Of a DNA stretch of 18,618 nucleotides, positions 14,701 through 18,618 are shown one piece after another. Location of the stretch: contig CAYMLL010000144.1 of NCBI GenBank assembly GCA_964390645.1, positions 1-18,618 on the forward strand, in the 5' to 3' direction. The position numbers and the translations under genes were made by a program. This DNA is from CAYMLL01 sp964390645. Its GTDB lineage: Bacteria; Planctomycetota; UBA8108. The notes under the pieces were generated by a model, which was not told the origin of the DNA, ran no database searches, and was given only the letters and a program-made list of their open reading frames with translations. Positions within the stretch are counted from its first letter, which is position 1; each line of letters opens with the position of its first letter.

Positions 14701-17248
14701 GCGGCTCATCGTCCGAGAGCCGTAACCGAAAGGGCTTCCTCCAGTGCTCGCGGCTGTTCTCGCCGCGGTACCGCAAGCCGACGTTGTAGAGGATCCTCTC
14801 GTCGACGATGAGCGTGGCGTCGAGCAGATCGTCACTGCGAAGGTCACGCGTGCGTAGCTCCCGGAAGTCGGCATCGCGCAGAAGCACTCGATAGAGCGGC
14901 AGCGACGCGACATGATCGACGTCGTCGACCCGATAGAGACAGCTCCTGGTAGGCGCATCGCGGGGCATCCTCGAGACGATCCCGGTGTCGTCCGTCGCCT
15001 CGAAGTAGAACTCGACGATCGTGCCGTCCGGCCGGGTCGGCAAGGTCGCGGCAAAGCGTCCATCGTCGCCGAGTCCGTCGCCGTGAAGGCCATCGTCATA
15101 CATGGGTCGCGACGAGTACAACCCCGCTCCGTCGTCGCGAAAGAACACGGTGACGCCCCTCATCCCGCTCTGGTCGGTAGCCCGCACCGAGACGAGGACA
15201 GGCTCCGTCGAGCGCGGTGAAGGCGGCAGATGACGAGGAGAACGAAGCACCGGCCCCGGGTTCTCCGTGTAGCGACCGTTCCTTCCACCCGGACTGCCCG
15301 TTCCTGCGCTCGCGCGCCACGCCGAACCCGCATTGTTGTCCGTGCCGGGGTGGACGAGCTCGATAGAAGCGCCGCCCCCGTCCGCCCCCGTCTGACCCGG
15401 CGAATCGGGCCAGCGACCGTCGTCGGCGTATCTGACGACGTCGACACGGTTCGACAGCGAATCCACCAGCCGAACCGTCTCCGCCCCGTTGGAAAGCCTC
15501 CCCGACCACGGCCCGCGGACTCCCGTGATGCCATAACGGGCGCCGACAGCCACGGGATCCTTCGCGATGACGAGATAGGAGCCGGCAGAGAGGATCGTCG
15601 GGCCGAACGTGTACCGCACGGCGCCCGTCAACCGCCAGCCGTCGAGCTCGACGTCCTCGTCACCGCGGTTGAAGAGCTCGATGAACTCCTCGACTTCCTC
15701 GCCTCGAGGCGGATGGAAGCGGATCTCGTTGATGACGATTCGTTCCGCGACGTCAACCGTATTGGCGGCCCCCGGAGTCGGAGAATCGAGTATGAATGTG
15801 TCGCCATCACCGTCCGGAAAACGACCGAAGGAGAGCCCCTGAGGATGTGACCGCAGCCGCAACCCGTCGACGTAGTGCCCGCCGGGAGACAGCAGTCCGA
15901 TCCAGCGCGGAATCAAACCATCCGGATCGATCGGAAGGTCTTCGCCGTTGACGACGTAGATCCCCCCTGCATCCAATGTCGTTCCTGCCTCGATCTCGTA
16001 GGCGTCATCCGTCCGGGAGTCCACCTGCAAGCGGAAGCCGCCGAGCTCCACGGACTCGTCGCCCTCGTTGAAGAGCTCCACGAAACTCTCGGCCGGCATC
16101 TCCCCCCGATGCACCTCGTTGATTTCGACGTTCGGAAGGTCCCCCTCCTCCCGGCCAGTGTCGTCGCGCATGACACGCAGAGTCGGCTGTATCGCGAAAG
16201 CATTGCTGTTGCGATGCACGTTCAGAGCGTGAATCGCCACGACGTTGTCACCGTCCCTCAGTCCGGGAGCGTTGGAGATCTCGTGAATCGCGAGAACGGA
16301 ATCCGCCTCGTGAACGCGGGTGGCAGTGTCGTCGAAATCGACGCCGACTCCCTCGGGGCCGGCGGTATCGGATCGTGCCAGCTCACGACCGTTGAGATAC
16401 GCGACGTAGCCGTCCTCGTAGCGCACGGAGAGGAGCACCGACCGTGCACGGTCCGGTCGCTCGATCGAGAACCGAGCCCGGAGGTAGAGCGTCGTGTACC
16501 CGCCTTGCATGTCGTCCAGGACCGTGGACAGTCCGGCCCGAGCGTAGCCGAACCCGCTCGCTCCGCGATCCCAGGAAGAGTCGTCGAAAAGACGTTCGGT
16601 CCACGCGTTCGCCGGTGTTGACGGCCCGGTGATTCCCTTGCGATAGGCCCACTCGTGGGTCGCTCCGATCAGGGTCGAGGATGACAGTGCTTCGGCACCC
16701 CGAGAGCTCTCCGCGCCGGGTGTGCCACCGATGGTGCGAGATGCGCGCCAGAACAGGGGCTGGGTCCCGTCCTCGAGTGGCTGCATACGCTCGAGCGAGG
16801 GGCCACGTCCGTCGGCCCTCCTGTCCCACGGTTCGTCGTCATCGTAGGCGACCCGGTCGATCAACAAGCCCTGCTCGTTGCGGAGATCGAAACGATCGGC
16901 ATCGTCATCGAGACGTCCATCGTAATCGCCGACGACGCTGTCGATTCCGTGGCGGTCCCGTAAGGACTCCCCATCCCTGGCGACGACGATTCGTGCCCGC
17001 GGTCCGATGCTCGTCTGGGCTGGAAAGACGAAGCGCACCCCGCCGGAGAGGAGCCAGCCCGAGACGTCCACGGAGGTGTCCCCTCGATTGTGGATCTCGA
17101 CGAACTCCGAGCTCGGAACGACCGCCGGATGGTAGTGGATCTCGCAGACGTAGACGTCGTGGTCGCTCGCGAACAGCCCGGTGTCCGAAGCCGTCGAAAA
17201 AATGACGCTGGCACCCACAAGGGCCCACCCAGACCTCGACCAGAACAT
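11744..17248 (-). CDS. Giant secreted protein: lamin-tail domains, CotH kinase-like domain, beta-helix and dockerin-like C-terminus
   Basis: An 1834-residue protein. The ATG at 17248 is preferred: AGGGA lies just upstream and a signal peptide follows (ALVGASVIFSTASDTGLFAS); the frame is open to 17524 only as Arg/Gly-rich non-coding extension. Approximate domain order: lamin-tail 1 (30-145; SEFVEIHNRGD); jelly-roll with DDSSWDRGASGFGYA (200-357); lamin-tail 2 (373-498; ESFVELFNEGDESVEL); lamin-tail 3 (501-653; EEFIELFNRGDEDVEL); a beta-sandwich (670-773); CotH-like kinase (783-1126), with GLRYRGENSREHWRKPFRL and DYYIYRRPSTGRWVLLIWDQ; a second jelly-roll (1130-1290; DYDDSRWAYGCGGFGFGDGD); an Ig-like stretch (1300-1386); a right-handed beta-helix (1388-1726); and a dockerin-like pair (1750-1834; GDANFDGGSDLSDAV and DVDDNGEVEITDAV), each with a calcium-loop pattern. 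Probably an extracellular or surface protein; CotH relatives phosphorylate proteins, but activity here is uncertain because the usual WDxD reads WDQA. Confidence 0.93.
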   Translation of the reverse strand: MFWSRSGWALVGASVIFSTASDTGLFASDHDVYVCEIHYHPAVVPSSEFVEIHNRGDTSVDVSGWLLSGGVRFVFPAQTSIGPRARIVVARDGESLRDRHGIDSVVGDYDGRLDDDADRFDLRNEQGLLIDRVAYDDDEPWDRRADGRGPSLERMQPLEDGTQPLFWRASRTIGGTPGAESSRGAEALSSSTLIGATHEWAYRKGITGPSTPANAWTERLFDDSSWDRGASGFGYARAGLSTVLDDMQGGYTTLYLRARFSIERPDRARSVLLSVRYEDGYVAYLNGRELARSDTAGPEGVGVDFDDTATRVHEADSVLAIHEISNAPGLRDGDNVVAIHALNVHRNSNAFAIQPTLRVMRDDTGREEGDLPNVEINEVHRGEMPAESFVELFNEGDESVELGGFRLQVDSRTDDAYEIEAGTTLDAGGIYVVNGEDLPIDPDGLIPRWIGLLSPGGHYVDGLRLRSHPQGLSFGRFPDGDGDTFILDSPTPGAANTVDVAERIVINEIRFHPPRGEEVEEFIELFNRGDEDVELDGWRLTGAVRYTFGPTILSAGSYLVIAKDPVAVGARYGITGVRGPWSGRLSNGAETVRLVDSLSNRVDVVRYADDGRWPDSPGQTGADGGGASIELVHPGTDNNAGSAWRASAGTGSPGGRNGRYTENPGPVLRSPRHLPPSPRSTEPVLVSVRATDQSGMRGVTVFFRDDGAGLYSSRPMYDDGLHGDGLGDDGRFAATLPTRPDGTIVEFYFEATDDTGIVSRMPRDAPTRSCLYRVDDVDHVASLPLYRVLLRDADFRELRTRDLRSDDLLDATLIVDERILYNVGLRYRGENSREHWRKPFRLRLSDDEPLDGIDRVNLAVLDADVGHIAQSFLRRADIPVFASTLLALTVNGSFQSSHGGIYQRLEAYDTSFLDRQFPGDADGNLYRGRDLGAGTDANLVYRGGSPGAYRTIYEKETNSDIDDYSDVIELTDVLTNTSDARYLDRVSELLDVDEWLRVLATQMILSNQDGSIATNAGEDYYIYRRPSTGRWVLLIWDQAEGFRRPGSGLFRMSSPSVLRLTTHPLLIRRYLTILQSMLDGPFSVEEMLPRLDLLRQHFDDVGIDELGRFVVEQQDALRRLLPQKLTVGVQPTYFVRSGDLWRYWIGHRDPPEGWAERDYDDSRWAYGCGGFGFGDGDDCTGLEEEMRGDVTTVFLRHDFELADPERVDDLTLSVRFDDGYVLFLNGVEIHRRNVSGEVRHDSVADDTREADAVEIVDLRDALDLLVVGTNVIAVVGVNVVAFSNDMTIDPEIYTSPRVAGCSNDLLVGEPRITVGGTAPSTSTVSVRVDGDPAVYDPRTGRWHGEIAVLHDGQLSVVSSVGELGETLETERVTLISSPEPTRVSGSLSTTRWSAASSPYVVSGELRVDGGRTLTIDAGVTVLLEPGSSLVVRGRLEVNGTASDPVSFRAVDCGHYWGGILLAGPDARGMFTHCVIERAIGMVDGPLGRRGALHVTHGARLVLDACAVSEVDGWAVVSEGESNELRVVGSSFDGTVGGVLNDSGFARIERSTISRLARGAHGIELISSSTPRSVIRDSRVEDGGGDGIRLTGSNAWIEGTTVRRTGGSGVVVSGPGTPYVETTIVYDCADGIAARDGARLRCRRVTLTRNLVGVQVDARTNDVRVARVELDSAIVRGNHQDLWLEGRATVELTFSNIAGGFPGEGNIDVSPMFRDVAAEDFRLQDASPSRGAGRDGADQGAFGSEAPTDGTFLRGDANFDGGSDLSDAVRLLGYLFRGEVPSRCLDASDVDDNGEVEITDAVYLLTFLFRGGDPPAAPYPLPGVDPTTDDPLSCG

Positions 17249-17664
17249 CTTCCCTGACACGGGGCCAGCCGCTCGAGCCACTGGCAAAGCCCGTTTCCTC
17301 TCGCGATCGAACCGTCCATCTCCTCGCTCTCGGCCGGACCCGAGCTCGCGGGTTCCCGTCGAGAGTTCCACCCTCCCTAGATACGGCCTCGATGTCCCGA
17401 ACGCAAGAAAGCCCCCCCAGCTCCCTTTCTTCGGGCGTCTCTCCCCGATTCCGGGTCCGAGGACTGCTCGCATCGTCGACAACGGAGCCCGGGGCGGTGC
17501 TGAACCGACCATCCAGGGCTGCACTGCTCGAGGACGATGGAGCCACCTTGAAAGTCCCCGAGCGCGAGCTCCGAAGCGGCATCCATCCCGTCATGCGCCG
17601 ACAGGGACACTCACCGGACCTTCGACGAACAGGGACTGGAGCGACCGGCTCTCCGCGCCGCCGA
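17249..17664. other. 416-base spacer between the PQQ-propeller fragment and the CotH gene
   Basis: Both flanking genes are on the minus strand, so the spacer should hold the CotH promoter and the end of the propeller transcript. Open frames through it are Arg/Ser/Pro-rich extensions of the CotH frame or antisense shadows. A TTGCGT and TATCTA pair with 17-base spacing can be read on the minus strand near 17370-17410, but the -10 match is poor. No strong hairpin was seen. Confidence 0.5.
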
Positions 17665-18510
17665 TCAGCTCTTGCCGACGCAGATCAACCGGCGATTGGT
17701 CCGGATGAAAAGGCTGCCATGCGCGACGGCGATGCTCGATCGGATGGGGTACTCCGCTGTTGCGCCGGTATCCATGGTGCTCCGGATCTCGCCCGTCTTC
17801 GCATCGACGACGGTCACCTCGCCCGCGAAGTTGATCAGGTAGACCTTGCCGTCCGCGACCGTCGGCGACGCCTCGTACTTGGAGGTGCCTGGCGTCCGCA
17901 GGCTCCACTTGATCTTGCCGGTCTTCGGATCGACGCGAGCGAGCGTCTTGCGGACATCGCTGAGCACGAAGAAGTCGCCGTGAGCGAAGCCCGGAGTCGG
18001 GACGTCGGAGCTGAGCTCCCGCGTCTTTCTGCTCACCCATGCGATGTCGGAGTTTCCGAGCGCACCGCTCTTGCCGAGCTTGATCGCGTAGATCGGATCG
18101 CGCTTGGGTGCACAAACGAGTGCGATATCGTTGCCGACGACCGGGGAAGGGACGTGGCGCCAGTGGCCGATGCGATCGGGATTCCAGGTGCCCCAGCGCC
18201 AGAGCTCCTGTCCGTTCCTCGCGTCGTGACCGGTCATACAGTCGCCGCCGACGACGACAATCTGCTTCCAGCCTTCTGCATACTCCCGGAGGACTTGGAA
18301 ACCGCAGTTGAACATTTGCATCGCCATATCCTCACGGCGTTGTATATGGATGGCTTCTAGCTCTTCAGGTGAGCCCCGCTCGTTGCCGTAATCGAGACCA
18401 TCCCCCCCTTCTGCTGTCTTGTCAGCGTCTATCGCAGCCTGCGTTGCGCAGTTTATTAATTTACCGGCTGATAAAATTAATCCGACTTTTTTTTTGTTAA
18501 AGCTGAGCAC
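17665..18510 (-). CDS. PQQ-like beta-propeller (BamB-like) protein, C-terminal half, joined in frame to foreign-looking N-terminal sequence
   Basis: Residues from about 80 to the end (281) are a clear PQQ/quinoprotein-like propeller: KQIVVVGGDCMTGHDARNG, ELWRWGTWNPDRIGHWRHVP, CAPKRDPIYAIKLGKSG, then the blades VDPKTGKIKWSL, SPTVADGKVYLINFAGEV and VVDAKTGEI. This matches secreted planctomycete propeller proteins, which are normally 400 residues or more with a signal peptide and further blades before this point. Here the first 75-80 residues (from the GTG at 18510) show no propeller repeats and no signal peptide, contain NKKKVGLILSAGKLINCATQ and EELEAIHIQRREDMAMQM, and use AT-rich codons unlike the rest. 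The propeller gene is therefore probably truncated at about 18270-18290, and the ORF crosses a junction. The propeller part is certain; the native start is not in the window. Confidence 0.75.
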   Translation of the reverse strand: MLSFNKKKVGLILSAGKLINCATQAAIDADKTAEGGDGLDYGNERGSPEELEAIHIQRREDMAMQMFNCGFQVLREYAEGWKQIVVVGGDCMTGHDARNGQELWRWGTWNPDRIGHWRHVPSPVVGNDIALVCAPKRDPIYAIKLGKSGALGNSDIAWVSRKTRELSSDVPTPGFAHGDFFVLSDVRKTLARVDPKTGKIKWSLRTPGTSKYEASPTVADGKVYLINFAGEVTVVDAKTGEIRSTMDTGATAEYPIRSSIAVAHGSLFIRTNRRLICVGKS

Positions 18511-18618
18511 AGCAACAGTGCAATTGAATATTCAGTAGTACTTTAATATCTTACGCCAGTCCGTTTAATTAACAGCATTAAATTTATTTTTTTTTCTGCG
18601 AGTGCTGTGAAACAGTCT
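18285..18618. other. AT-rich terminal segment with a sharp compositional change
   Basis: From about 18285 G+C falls toward half and, beyond 18450, well below that, with two T9 runs (18487-18495 and 18587-18595) and TTAATTAA-like stretches. The rest of the window is uniformly GC-rich. The boundary coincides with the loss of propeller homology. The minus strand encodes the N-terminal 75-80 residues of the chimeric ORF; no other gene was recognised. It may be a recently acquired element edge or, quite possibly, an assembly chimera at a contig end. Confidence 0.7.

Noticed and set aside
17249..17524. N-terminal 92-residue extension of the CotH protein
   Set aside because: No ribosome site at 17524, Arg/Gly-rich, and it would bury the signal peptide that begins at 17248.

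Overview
The window is a high-GC (roughly two thirds G+C by eye) bacterial chromosome fragment. It most likely comes from a planctomycete or a close PVC-group relative. Four things point there. One is a secreted SGNH / dehydrogenase-type beta-propeller / HEAT protein of the kind expanded in Planctomycetota. One is a very large secreted lamin-tail + CotH + beta-helix protein ending in the 'FLRGDAN.DG..DLSDAV..L.YLF.G' dockerin-like pair. One is a small PEP-CTERM surface protein. One is a PQQ-type propeller fragment. No complete mobile element, tRNA, rRNA or CRISPR array was seen.

Layout, left to right. (1) Bases 2-2954, plus strand: a NhaC-family membrane antiporter whose 5' end lies off the window and which carries an extra extracytoplasmic N-terminal domain, overlapping by 14 bases a proline racemase/hydroxyproline epimerase-superfamily enzyme with an unusual Ser/Cys catalytic pair. 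(2) Bases 3226-4411, minus strand: an unrecognised six-cysteine 129-residue protein and a PEP-CTERM protein with an Asp/Gly/Pro-rich body. (3) Bases 4685-6834, minus strand: a two-gene operon of a fold-type II PLP ammonia-lyase followed by a Rieske non-haem iron oxygenase that looks like the quaternary-ammonium type. (4) Bases 7091-9724, plus strand: the secreted SGNH-propeller-HEAT protein, without the usual C-terminal haem domain. (5) Bases 9822-11024, minus strand: a PlsC-type acyltransferase with a C10 tract at its N-terminus. (6) Bases 11449-11676, plus strand: ribosomal protein bS21 with a recognisable promoter and Shine-Dalgarno. (7) Bases 11744-17248, minus strand: the 1834-residue CotH/lamin-tail protein. 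(8) Bases 17665-18510, minus strand: the C-terminal half of a PQQ-like propeller, joined in frame near 18270-18290 to AT-rich DNA of quite different composition that runs to the window end.

How the genes may work together: blocks 1 and 3 both look catabolic. A transporter plus a (hydroxy)proline-type epimerase/dehydratase, near a betaine-type Rieske oxygenase plus an amino-acid ammonia-lyase, would fit uptake and breakdown of amino-acid or betaine osmolytes, but the two blocks are on opposite strands and the link is inference. Blocks 2, 4 and 7 are exported or surface proteins. No clearly new multi-gene system was found. The most unusual items are the Ser/Cys racemase-family enzyme coupled to an antiporter, the Rieske/PLP-lyase pair, the haem-less propeller protein, the C10 tract in plsC, and the compositional break at the right edge.
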